From Granulosicoccus sp036478595 (GTDB taxonomy: Bacteria; Pseudomonadota; Gammaproteobacteria; Granulosicoccales; Granulosicoccaceae), in the NCBI GenBank assembly GCA_036478595.1, contig JAZGEF010000009.1, forward strand, positions 89,041-153,040: a stretch of DNA of 64,000 nt, written 5' to 3'. Position 1 is the first letter of the stretch, and every line of letters begins with the position of its first letter. Shown piece by piece: positions 17,149 through 25,127 of this stretch. The notes below the pieces were generated by a model, which was given only the letters and a program-made list of their open reading frames with translations, was not told where the DNA came from and ran no database searches. The position numbers were made by a program, and so were the translations under genes.

Positions 17149-17439
17149 TAGCTTTATCCCTGGTTGGCAGCAACTTAGGACAGCAGTAACCCATGTTCGT
17201 TTTACGTTCTGACCAGCTATTAGCCGCATATTGAGTAATTCATGCCACTAGCATCTGGACGCTAAATTATTATCGAGAAGGCGATTTTCCAGCAGGTTTC
17301 ATGAACCTTACAAATTTGTATGGAACATCGGCCAAATAAGGCCCGATTTACCGAAGCTCGTACCTTCCCGGCAAAGCAGAGCTCATAATCGTAGGTAAAC
17401 TACGCACTACCAATCACCAACTAACTAATTGATTAATAT

Positions 17440-19923
17440 ATGAACAAACGTTCTCCGTGGTTAGGACTTACCCGTACTCAGCTGGTTTTAATTGGTTCTT
17501 TTCTGGTGTCACCGTCCAATACATGGGCGGCCGCTCCATCTCAACCAGGCACCCCATTCGAATCATCAATCAATGGCAATACCACGCTTGCCTGGGTAGC
17601 CTCATCCGACGATGTCGGTGTAGCGGGCTATAACCTGTATCAAGACAACCGCTATTTAACGACTGTGTCGAACGCCACCCACTCCTTGATGGTGGATCGT
17701 TCAACGAACCACACTTATTACGTGGTCGCGTTTGACGTACCCGGCGAAGGTGAAAGCCGCCGCTTTTCGGCACGCTCTGCCGAATTCACGCTACCGGAAC
17801 AAGCCAACGAAGAGCCGGAGCCCACGGCAGCCAGCGGCCTTACCGCAGCACGCACCTCTGAGGCAACAGTCAGCCTGACTTGGACACCTGCAACTGACGA
17901 TGTTGCCGTTATTGGATACAACGTTTATCGCAATAATCAATATCTAACAACAGTGAGCAACGCCCGCCTAGATGATGCTCAATTGACAGCGGGCGAGCAG
18001 TACGAGTACTACGTGGTCGCATTTGATGAGCCGCGTAACTTTTCGCCACGATCAACCACTGCGATTGCACCCGCCAAACCGAATACACAAGTTGATCCGC
18101 AACCGCAGAACGATACCGAAGCACCTGCAGTTGTATCAAACATTACAGCAACCGTAGTTTCAATCAATGAAATTGATCTAATTTGGGATACGTCCAGTGA
18201 CAACATAGGAGTGGATGGCTACAACATTTACCGTAATCGCGAATATCTCACCACCGTACAGGCCAACAGCTTCACTGATACCGCGGTACCCATAAGCGAT
18301 ACGGTGAGCTATCAAATAGTTGCGTTTGACGTTGCGCGTAACTTCAGTATCTCTTCGGCAGCGCGTGTTGTTAGCCCAGCCAACGATCGTAGAGGTTTTC
18401 CGCCACTGGTTGATTTCACAGCAGAGCCTATCGCTGGGCCTCCATCATCTGATCCGTTTGGCTTTAATCTTGAGCTTGGCCTCAATGGCGCGCCAGCAAC
18501 TCCTGGTGATCCGCCCGCAGCACCTACAAATTTGCGTATTGAGTTAGTCTCTAACGATTGGGCAGAAATCAATTGGGCGCCTTCTGCAGATGACACCGAA
18601 GTGGTTGCCTATAATATCTATAGAAGCGACGGCACGGTTTATACGGTAGGCCGGGGCCAAACTGATGCAAACGGCGGCACCCAGAATGAGATTAATAAGT
18701 TCTGGCGCACCACCAGCTTTATCGATTGCAACTACACACGTTTTTATGACCGTGTGCATAACTGCGCTGATACTAACCCCGAACCTGGTGATGTATTCAG
18801 CTACACAGTGACAGCAATAGATGACGAAGGTAACGAATCAGCTCCATCCAATTCAATCACTATCACCTATCATCTCGAGCGCAATGCACCTGTGCCGTTA
18901 TACCGTGACTTTTATCTCAACGGCGATGATCGTTTTGCTTCTGCCACTGATCTATCCAATACCAATTTCTTTTTGGATCAATTTGATATGGTGTTTGCCG
19001 AGGAATTCGACGGCAGTGTGATCGATAGCACTAAGTGGAATACACGACTTACGTGGGGCGATAACCGTATAATTAATGGCGAACAACAATATTTTGTCAG
19101 CACGCAGGCTGAAGGCACGATTAGCTACGACCCGTTCAACCTCACTGGCAGCTCATTGATTATTGAATCTATACCAACACCTGAAGACGTTGTGGACTTA
19201 TTACCCGCTGTTTGCCGCGAGGATGATCCAACAGGTAACGAACGCTGTGCTTTTCTATCAGGCGCCTTATCTAGTCACGATCTATTCGGCATGACCTACG
19301 GTTACGTAGAAGGACGCATGAGGGTCGGTAGTGAAGCAGGCATGTTGTCGAGTTTTTACCTTTATCACCGCTACCGGGGTGAAGGCTTATTCAGCCACGC
19401 ACCAGAAATCGATGTCATTGAATACCTAGGCGAAAACCCGTTTGGAGATGAAGATGCATTTCAAACGTATCACTACGACGACATCATGGATGCGTCAATC
19501 CGCTCTGCACCCACCATGGCCTACGAAAAGCCAGAAGGTGATCTGTACAGCGATGACTTCCACACCTATGGCGTACTGTGGGAGCCACAGCTGGTTATAT
19601 GGTATATCGATGGGCGTGAAATTAAACGAATGACGGGCCCGCAGGTTGGGCGTCAGCAAATGAACATTGTGTTGTATCTGGTATCAGGCAGTGCTTGGGC
19701 GCCTACTCCAGATGTTACTGCCGATATTTACCCGCTGCAATTTGAAGTGGATTATATTCGAGCGTATCAACGTGGCCACTATGTAGGCAATGGCACTTAT
19801 CCTGTGGTCGCGCCAGATCCCGTTGTTGTGGTTGACCCAGAGGTAGACATAACTGATCCGGTTGTGGTGACCGATCCAATCGTGATCACAGATCCCGTGA
19901 CTCTGCCCAGTACTGAAATCTAA
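17440..19923 (+). CDS. Secreted GH16 family beta-glucanase with fibronectin type III domains
   Basis: The 827-residue protein has a signal peptide (residues 1-31, ending NTWAA). Four fibronectin type III modules follow (about 33-123, 128-212, 225-315, 355-480); each has a DDVGVxGYNxYxxxxYLTTV-like core, and the fourth carries an insertion with two cysteines. A GH16 catalytic domain (about 505-775) begins at FDMVFAEEFDGSVIDSTKWN and has the catalytic motif E-I-D-V-I-E at residues 656-661. The C-terminal 50 residues are rich in Val, Asp and Pro repeats (DPVVV type). GH16 enzymes hydrolyse laminarin, lichenan, agar and similar glycans; which one cannot be told here. It stands alone, without polysaccharide-locus partners. 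Confidence 0.88.
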   Translation: MNKRSPWLGLTRTQLVLIGSFLVSPSNTWAAAPSQPGTPFESSINGNTTLAWVASSDDVGVAGYNLYQDNRYLTTVSNATHSLMVDRSTNHTYYVVAFDVPGEGESRRFSARSAEFTLPEQANEEPEPTAASGLTAARTSEATVSLTWTPATDDVAVIGYNVYRNNQYLTTVSNARLDDAQLTAGEQYEYYVVAFDEPRNFSPRSTTAIAPAKPNTQVDPQPQNDTEAPAVVSNITATVVSINEIDLIWDTSSDNIGVDGYNIYRNREYLTTVQANSFTDTAVPISDTVSYQIVAFDVARNFSISSAARVVSPANDRRGFPPLVDFTAEPIAGPPSSDPFGFNLELGLNGAPATPGDPPAAPTNLRIELVSNDWAEINWAPSADDTEVVAYNIYRSDGTVYTVGRGQTDANGGTQNEINKFWRTTSFIDCNYTRFYDRVHNCADTNPEPGDVFSYTVTAIDDEGNESAPSNSITITYHLERNAPVPLYRDFYLNGDDRFASATDLSNTNFFLDQFDMVFAEEFDGSVIDSTKWNTRLTWGDNRIINGEQQYFVSTQAEGTISYDPFNLTGSSLIIESIPTPEDVVDLLPAVCREDDPTGNERCAFLSGALSSHDLFGMTYGYVEGRMRVGSEAGMLSSFYLYHRYRGEGLFSHAPEIDVIEYLGENPFGDEDAFQTYHYDDIMDASIRSAPTMAYEKPEGDLYSDDFHTYGVLWEPQLVIWYIDGREIKRMTGPQVGRQQMNIVLYLVSGSAWAPTPDVTADIYPLQFEVDYIRAYQRGHYVGNGTYPVVAPDPVVVVDPEVDITDPVVVTDPIVITDPVTLPSTEI

Positions 19924-19944
19924 GCTGCGGAGAATCTATGGCGG

Positions 19945-19972
19945 TGAATGACACGCTGATGCGTGTCATTCA
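19945..19972. terminator. Perfect hairpin between convergent genes
   Basis: TGAATGACACGC (19945-19956) and GCGTGTCATTCA (19961-19972) form a perfect 12-bp stem with a TGAT loop between the convergent GH16 and ctaB genes. It overlaps the ctaB stop codon. There is no T run on either strand, so it is either a weak bidirectional terminator or a member of the TGTCATTC palindrome family. Confidence 0.5.
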
Positions 19973-20875
19973 TAGCAGCAACAAGTAATGATCAAGCAAC
20001 ATCACACCAAACAACCACATTAGGTAGTTAATCGAAAACACAAATGTTTTCATCGGCTGCTGTGGACGGTTTGTATCAAACAAACGCAGCACGTGATACA
20101 TAAACATCGCGCCTAAAATCACAGCGCCCGCAAGATACAACAAACCACTCATCGCTATTAGATAAGGGAATAGCGTGACGATCAACAATAAGATGGTGTA
20201 GAGCAGAATTTGTATTTTAGTAAACGCAATGCCATGAGTAACCGGCAGCATTGGGATATCCACTTTTGCGTAATCATCACGGCGATGTATCGCTAACGCC
20301 CAAAAGTGCGGTGGTGTCCATACAAAGACAATTAAAAATAATAACAATGCACCAGCAGTAACTTCACCCGTTACGGCAACCCACCCTAGTAGTGGCGGCA
20401 TGGCACCTGCGGCACCACCAATGACAATGTTTTGCGGGGTGGCGCGTTTCAAATACACGGTATACACAACTGCATAGCCAATAAGCGATAAACCCGTGAG
20501 TAACGCAGTAAGTGGATTAACCAATACCATCAAAATCACCATTGCAATAACACCGATGGTGATCGCAAAAATTAAGCACTGCTTAGTAGTGAGTTGCCCT
20601 TGCGGTAGAGGACGGTTTTTGGTGCGTTTCATTATGGCGTCGGTGCGTTGATCGATAATGTGATTGATCGCAGCCGCTGAAGATGACGCCAAACCAATAC
20701 CGAGTAGCCCAAAAATCGTTTCCTGTAGCGGTAACCACCCTGGCACGGCAAGCGCCATACCCACCAATGCAGTGAACACTAGCAACAGGACCACTTTGGG
20801 CTTGGTGATTTCTAAATAGACTCGCCAGTTACTAATAAATGACGTGGCTGGATTGCTTGCGTTGAGCGTTTTCAT
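19970..20875 (-). CDS. ctaB: Protoheme IX farnesyltransferase (heme O synthase)
   Basis: The 301-residue UbiA-family membrane protein has about nine helices. It contains the first prenyl-binding aspartate region NHIIDQRTDAIMKRTKNRPLPQG and the second conserved region WTPPHFWALAIHRRDDYAKVDIPMLPV. It attaches farnesyl to heme b to make heme O, the precursor of heme A for the aa3 oxidase. It is the last gene of the minus-strand oxidase assembly group. The heme A synthase gene ctaA, often beside it, is not present in this window. Confidence 0.94.
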   Translation of the reverse strand: MKTLNASNPATSFISNWRVYLEITKPKVVLLLVFTALVGMALAVPGWLPLQETIFGLLGIGLASSSAAAINHIIDQRTDAIMKRTKNRPLPQGQLTTKQCLIFAITIGVIAMVILMVLVNPLTALLTGLSLIGYAVVYTVYLKRATPQNIVIGGAAGAMPPLLGWVAVTGEVTAGALLLFLIVFVWTPPHFWALAIHRRDDYAKVDIPMLPVTHGIAFTKIQILLYTILLLIVTLFPYLIAMSGLLYLAGAVILGAMFMYHVLRLFDTNRPQQPMKTFVFSINYLMWLFGVMLLDHYLLLL

Positions 20876-20912
20876 AATAAGTACGTAGGCCGCCTTATGC
20901 GGCTCGCCAAGC

Positions 20913-21575
20913 CTAACCGATGCGAGAGGCTTTTAACAACCGTTTCAGGTCTTTATGTACCTGATCAGGTAGCTGCTCCGGGCCAAAGCGCATCATCAGG
21001 TTTCCAAATGGGTCGACGATGTAGATTGGGTTAGCCACAGGCTCCAGCGCCTGCGTAGGCTGGCTCAGTTGCCCTAGAAACGCCTCACGCTGTGCATCGC
21101 TACCGGTTACTACCCGCAGGCCAAGTTGCGCCTGTTGCATTGCCTCAGGCACTGCCGCTTGATCAAGCAAAACCACACGTTGCACTCTCTCCATGCGGTG
21201 GTTTAGCGCAAGCCGCAGTTGGCGTATCAGCATTAAATGCTCACCGCAATCTTTGTCGCATTCCGCGGCATCAGGCACATAGAGGATAGTCCATTTGCCG
21301 CGAAACCCATCAATATCAAACGCTTGGCCGTTTTCGGTTAATGCAAGGCCATCTAGTGGTACCGCTGGTGTGATTAGCTCACCTTTGGCAGTGTTACCCC
21401 ACGAGCCACCATTAAAGCGCACTGCATGAAACCACAAGGTGGCCAACAATAAGGGCACCGCAAATAATGCGAATATCAACAGTAGTTTTTTTCGGCCACT
21501 GGCCCGCCGCGCTTCAAACTCTGCGTCAGTGAGTGTAGCGGCGATGTTAGTTGAATTGGGATCAGTCATCGTCAT
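20913..21575 (-). CDS. Sco-like cytochrome oxidase assembly protein (thioredoxin fold)
   Basis: The 220-residue protein has one N-terminal membrane helix (about residues 30-48) and a periplasmic domain. FRGKWTILYVPDAAECDKDCGEHLMLIRQ contains a Cys-x3-Cys pair with the spacing of Sco1 copper ligands, and the end has NPIYIVDPFGNLMMRFGP and VHKDLKRLLK with a possible histidine ligand. Proteins like this sit between SURF1 and heme-synthesis genes in many gammaproteobacterial oxidase clusters. A role in copper delivery or thiol reduction for the CuA site is inferred. It is less conserved than true Sco proteins. Confidence 0.75.
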   Translation of the reverse strand: MTMTDPNSTNIAATLTDAEFEARRASGRKKLLLIFALFAVPLLLATLWFHAVRFNGGSWGNTAKGELITPAVPLDGLALTENGQAFDIDGFRGKWTILYVPDAAECDKDCGEHLMLIRQLRLALNHRMERVQRVVLLDQAAVPEAMQQAQLGLRVVTGSDAQREAFLGQLSQPTQALEPVANPIYIVDPFGNLMMRFGPEQLPDQVHKDLKRLLKASRIG

Positions 21576-21619
21576 GCATCTATGTTTATTTCTATCGTTA
21601 ATCGTTTTCGCTAAAAAAG

Positions 21620-22369
21620 CTAGTCTTCAATTTTCTTTACATTATAAAAAACAAATAGCATCGTTAACATTAATGCCATTGCATACCACTGCACCGAATA
21701 ACCGATGTGCCTAATAGGCGGTAGGCCCGCTACCGGTTGCCAGTTAGAAATATACATCTGCTCACCTAATCTATGTTGGCTTTCAGCGCTTAGCTGCAAT
21801 ACCGCAGGCGTTACCTGCTGTGCGATTACCTGCCCTATTAATTCGTAATCAAAATACTGTAACAACATGGGCCACCTAGTTTGATCATGTATTGCTGACC
21901 CACCGACTAAGCCTTTAGAAGGTGTAGTGAGCAAGCCTTGTAATGTGAGCTCCTGCTTGGCCACGGCGGCACCTAGTGCAACGACAGGTAATTTACTACG
22001 CGATTGCCCTGGTGGCACCCAACCACGGTTTACCAACAATGCCTGACCATTATCGCTGATTAACACCGATATCACTTCAAACCCTGCCTGCCCTTTGTAC
22101 ACTCTGTTATCCCACAAGAACTGCCACTGTGGTTGCCAACGGCCCGCTACCGTAATTTGCACTGGCGAACCGGCGAGCTCCTCCGTGCTGAATTCATGTA
22201 ACGATACTGCAGCTTGCTCCGTAGCATTTGCTGCCGAATCAATTGTTTGTTGCTTCTGGTCTGCCCGGTTCCATTGCCAAGTTCCAAGGCCTAATAGCGC
22301 TGCTAAAACGACAAGATAAGCAAGGCTTACTATTGGGTCAGGCTTAAATTGGCGATTACCTATCTGCAT
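21620..22369 (-). CDS. SURF1 family cytochrome oxidase assembly protein
   Basis: The 249-residue protein has the SURF1 layout: an N-terminal membrane helix followed by GTWQWNRADQKQ, a periplasmic domain with GRWQPQWQFLWDNRVYKGQAGFEVISVL and LLVNRGWVPPGQSR, and a C-terminal helix preceded by NWQPVAGLPPIRHIGYSVQW. SURF1 proteins assist insertion of heme A into subunit I of aa3-type oxidases. It lies between the Sco-like gene and, divergently, the DUF2909 gene. Confidence 0.9.
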   Translation of the reverse strand: MQIGNRQFKPDPIVSLAYLVVLAALLGLGTWQWNRADQKQQTIDSAANATEQAAVSLHEFSTEELAGSPVQITVAGRWQPQWQFLWDNRVYKGQAGFEVISVLISDNGQALLVNRGWVPPGQSRSKLPVVALGAAVAKQELTLQGLLTTPSKGLVGGSAIHDQTRWPMLLQYFDYELIGQVIAQQVTPAVLQLSAESQHRLGEQMYISNWQPVAGLPPIRHIGYSVQWYAMALMLTMLFVFYNVKKIED

Positions 22370-22392
22370 ACAGTGATGTTACTCTAACGACC

Positions 22393-22638
22393 ATGTTACT
22401 AGTCAAAATGATCGTGCTGATACTGCTGCTAGCGGTGGTGATTAGCCTGTTTTCAGGTTTGTATTTTCTCGTAAAAGACAAAGGCCAAACCAAGCGCACA
22501 GTAAATGCACTCTCAATACGTATCGGCCTATCGATACTCATTATCTTGGTGGTTATGATTGCAGCTGCAACCGGCGTGATCGACTTTAATCAAAACCCAA
22601 TGTACACACCGCCTACCTCGCAAGAATCAGACGGTTAA
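22393..22638 (+). CDS. DUF2909 family twin-transmembrane protein
   Basis: The 81-residue protein has two membrane helices (about residues 4-26 and 41-62) joined by the short basic loop KDKGQTKRTVNALSIR. Such DUF2909 proteins are found divergent from SURF1 genes in oxidase clusters of Pseudomonas and relatives, as here. A role in oxidase assembly is likely from context only. The start is the ATG 23 bp from the SURF1 start, so both promoters share a very short gap. Confidence 0.8.
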   Translation: MLLVKMIVLILLLAVVISLFSGLYFLVKDKGQTKRTVNALSIRIGLSILIILVVMIAAATGVIDFNQNPMYTPPTSQESDG

Positions 22639-22763
22639 AACCGACACCAGGCTGGCAAGATGCTCCGTTACCTATAACCCGGCTTGCCGGAGAATCTTTC
22701 GGCATCGATAACAATTACCGGGCGTTCCTCTGATTGTGCAACCATCAGAATAGATATAATGCC

Positions 22764-23342
22764 CTACCCGGGCAACTTACTGGTAAGAGTTGGCGTGTAG
22801 GCTTCCAGCTGATCCAACAAACCTGCCGCAACCGTGTCGTGTAACAATAAATCACGATGCGCTTGTTTCATAAAACCTTCGCTAACACCTTGATCAAGAA
22901 ACGTTAACAACGAGCTGTAATAATCCGCTACATTCAATGCGCCAACAGGCTTTCCATGAAATCCAAGTTGGGACCACGTCAGCATCTCGAATAACTCTTC
23001 TAGCGTGCCTAGCCCACCTGGTAACGCGATAAAGCCATCACTTAACCCGGCCATCATGGCTTTACGTTGATGCATGTCGTCAACGATATGCAGCTCTGTT
23101 AAACCTGTGTGCGCAACCTCTAGCTCAACTAAGGCTTGAGGAATAACACCGACCACCCTACCTCCGCTGGACAAAACACTCTCAGCAATTGCACCCATCA
23201 CACCAACGTGCGCGCCACCATAAACCAAAGTGATATTACGGCGCGCCATCTCTTCGCCAAGCGGTTTGCAAGCGTCGACATAGTCAGGACGTGCGCCAGG
23301 ACTAGAGCCACAGTAAACACAAATAGATTTTAATGAAGACAA
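22764..23342 (-). CDS. LOG family protein (cytokinin riboside 5'-monophosphate phosphoribohydrolase-like)
   Basis: The core starts LSSLKSICVYCGSSPG and contains the LOG signatures GGAHVGVMG and PGGLGTLEELFE. These enzymes cleave nucleoside monophosphates to free base and ribose 5-phosphate. The start is uncertain: no ATG is available, and I chose TTG at 23342, which gives 192 residues, the usual family length. A longer frame from another TTG at 23462 would add about 40 residues encoded by a hairpin-repeat region and looks unlikely. The gene sits inside the cytochrome oxidase cluster without an evident functional link. Confidence 0.85.
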   Translation of the reverse strand: MSSLKSICVYCGSSPGARPDYVDACKPLGEEMARRNITLVYGGAHVGVMGAIAESVLSSGGRVVGVIPQALVELEVAHTGLTELHIVDDMHQRKAMMAGLSDGFIALPGGLGTLEELFEMLTWSQLGFHGKPVGALNVADYYSSLLTFLDQGVSEGFMKQAHRDLLLHDTVAAGLLDQLEAYTPTLTSKLPG

Positions 23343-23355
23343 AATGGGAGACTCT

Positions 23356-23456
23356 GGGCGGCAATCCGCAAGTGCAGGCTTGAACGCTGCGGGAGTAACG
23401 GAATGGACGCCGGGCGGAAACCCGCCCGATGCTGAGACACTGGGCGGCAATCCGCC
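23356..23456. repeat. Three GC-rich mini-hairpins between coxC and the LOG gene
   Basis: Three similar inverted repeats occur within 100 bp: GCGG-caat-CCGC (23358-23369), CGGGCGG-aaac-CCGCCCG (23411-23428) and GGCGG-caat-CCGCC (23443-23456). Two share the sequence GGGCGGCAATCCGC. They could be a REP-like cluster or mRNA-stabilising structures downstream of coxC. Confidence 0.7.
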
Positions 23457-23471
23457 GGGCAAATAAACAAC

Positions 23472-24344
23472 TTAGATCAAGTAGACAAAAACAAACAAAC
23501 CAAGCCAGACCACATCGACAAAGTGCCAATACCATGCAGCCGCTTCGAAGGCAAAGTGATTGTCAGCAGAAAAGTGCCCTTTCATGCCGCGTAGCATCAC
23601 AACCAACAGGATGATCGCCCCCATGGTCACATGAAAACCATGGAAGCCTGTGAGCATAAAGAACGTTGAGCCGTAAATACCACTGCCTAACTGTAGGTTG
23701 TAATGGTTATACGCTTCGTAGTATTCCACTGCCTGAAAACCAACAAAGGTAAAGCCCAAAGCCACTGTAGCGAGCAACCACCAAACCATCTTCTTACGAA
23801 GGCCGTCTTTGATTGCATGGTGAGCCATGGTGCACGTAAAACCTGAGCTTAGTAGTAATAAGGTATTTATTAGCGGTAGACCGAACCAACCCATTGGTTT
23901 GAACTTGCCACCGATATCATCTGGGCCATTACTTGGCCATACGTAATCGTAGCCTTGCCACAACACCGCATTGGTCACATCTGCACCACCACCACCAGCA
24001 CCACCCAGCCATGGGCCAGAGAACGTACGGGCATAAAACAATGCACCAAAGAAAGCACCAAAGAACATAACTTCAGAAAAAATGAACCACATCATGCACA
24101 AACGAAATGATTGATCAACTTGAGAGTTATAGGTACCAGACTCGCTTTCCTTGATAACCACGCCAAACCAACCAACCATCATAAAGATGAGGATAGCGAG
24201 GCCAACAAAGAAAAACATCTTGCCGGTATCAGAGCCGTTAAGCCAAGAGGCAAGACCCATAAACAAAATAAACAATGCGATTGAGCCAACGATCGGCCAT
24301 TTCGCAGCGTGGGGTATGTAATACCCGCCAGTAGTAGCACTCAT
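23472..24344 (-). CDS. ctaE: Cytochrome c oxidase subunit III
   Basis: The 290-residue protein has seven hydrophobic segments and subunit III landmarks: YIPHAAKWPIVGSIALF near the start, WFIFSEVMFFGAFFGALFYAR, STFFMLTGFHGFHVTMGAI and the C-terminal WYWHFVDVVWLGLFVFVYL. It is part of the aa3/caa3 oxidase membrane complex. It follows ctaG, as in other proteobacterial clusters. Confidence 0.96.
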   Translation of the reverse strand: MSATTGGYYIPHAAKWPIVGSIALFILFMGLASWLNGSDTGKMFFFVGLAILIFMMVGWFGVVIKESESGTYNSQVDQSFRLCMMWFIFSEVMFFGAFFGALFYARTFSGPWLGGAGGGGADVTNAVLWQGYDYVWPSNGPDDIGGKFKPMGWFGLPLINTLLLLSSGFTCTMAHHAIKDGLRKKMVWWLLATVALGFTFVGFQAVEYYEAYNHYNLQLGSGIYGSTFFMLTGFHGFHVTMGAIILLVVMLRGMKGHFSADNHFAFEAAAWYWHFVDVVWLGLFVFVYLI

Positions 24345-24390
24345 GGTTTAACCCTGATATCTAAATTTGTGACGTTAACACCGAGCATCA

Positions 24391-24921
24391 TTAACTTTGC
24401 CCCGGTGACTTAAAAAATGTATAAGACAAAGTGACCCGGTCAATATTGCGAGGTATTTTTGGGTCAATAATGAATGTTAGCGGCATGTCTTTAATGCTAT
24501 TAGCTTCAAATTCTTGCCGTGTAAAACAGAAACATTCTGTCTTGTTAAAGTACGGTGCTGCAGCGGATGGGCTAACACTGGGTGTTGCTTGGCCCACTAC
24601 ATCAACCGATAATAAATTTTCTGCAAAGTACGTAGCCTTATAAAGTTCACCTGGCTTAACCTTAATTTCTTTTTGGTTAGGCCGAAACTCCCACGCGCCA
24701 CTGCTATTCACGTTGGCAACAAACTCAACAGTTATCCAACGATCCTCAGCCACCGCTTGCGATTGGGCTTCAGCAATACTGACACGCCCTGTTTTTCCGT
24801 TGAGCCCGGTGATATCGCAGATGATGTCGTACAACGGCACCATCATGTAACCAAAACCGAACATGCCCACCGCTAGCAGTAGCATTTTACCTGCCACTAA
24901 CTTGTGTGCACTGGCAACCAT
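24391..24921 (-). CDS. ctaG: Cytochrome c oxidase assembly protein CtaG (Cox11 type)
   Basis: From ATG 24921 the product is 176 residues: an N-terminal membrane helix (about 12-30), MVPLYDIICDITGLNGKTG, the copper-binding motif CFCFTRQ and the C-terminal SYTFFKSP. Cox11/CtaG delivers copper to the CuB site of subunit I. The start overlaps the stop of the preceding small gene (TAATG), so translation is coupled; an upstream in-frame start at 24999 would run through that gene and is unlikely. Confidence 0.95.
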   Translation of the reverse strand: MVASAHKLVAGKMLLLAVGMFGFGYMMVPLYDIICDITGLNGKTGRVSIAEAQSQAVAEDRWITVEFVANVNSSGAWEFRPNQKEIKVKPGELYKATYFAENLLSVDVVGQATPSVSPSAAAPYFNKTECFCFTRQEFEANSIKDMPLTFIIDPKIPRNIDRVTLSYTFFKSPGQS

Positions 24922-25127
24922 TATGCCGCGCCTCTGGTAACGAAAAACCAGGCAATACTGCCAAAGTACAAACTGAATGCAACCATCGCGAGCACCCACA
25001 CAACGCGATGCCGTTTTGCTGGCAACACGCTAGTGGTTTGTGCAGCCGACGGACCGGATTCAACCGGTGCCATCGGATTATTGGTATTACTTTGAGACAC
25101 TGTATTAACGAGTGATTGTTGAATCAT
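24921..25127 (-). CDS. Small single-helix membrane protein between coxA and ctaG
   Basis: This 68-residue product has a polar N-terminus, a basic stretch (LPAKRHRVVW) and one membrane helix ending SIAWFFVTRGAA. It sits exactly between coxA and ctaG, overlapping ctaG by 1 bp (TAATG). ATG 25127 overlaps the coxA 3' end by 23 bp; GTG 25100, just after the coxA stop codon, is the alternative. Tiny membrane proteins in this position are known in proteobacterial oxidase clusters and are presumed assembly factors; I do not recognise a named family. Confidence 0.72.
   Translation of the reverse strand: MIQQSLVNTVSQSNTNNPMAPVESGPSAAQTTSVLPAKRHRVVWVLAMVAFSLYFGSIAWFFVTRGAA

Noticed and set aside
22764..23462. 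Long form of the LOG protein
   Set aside because: Starts at a TTG inside a hairpin repeat and adds 40 residues absent from the family.
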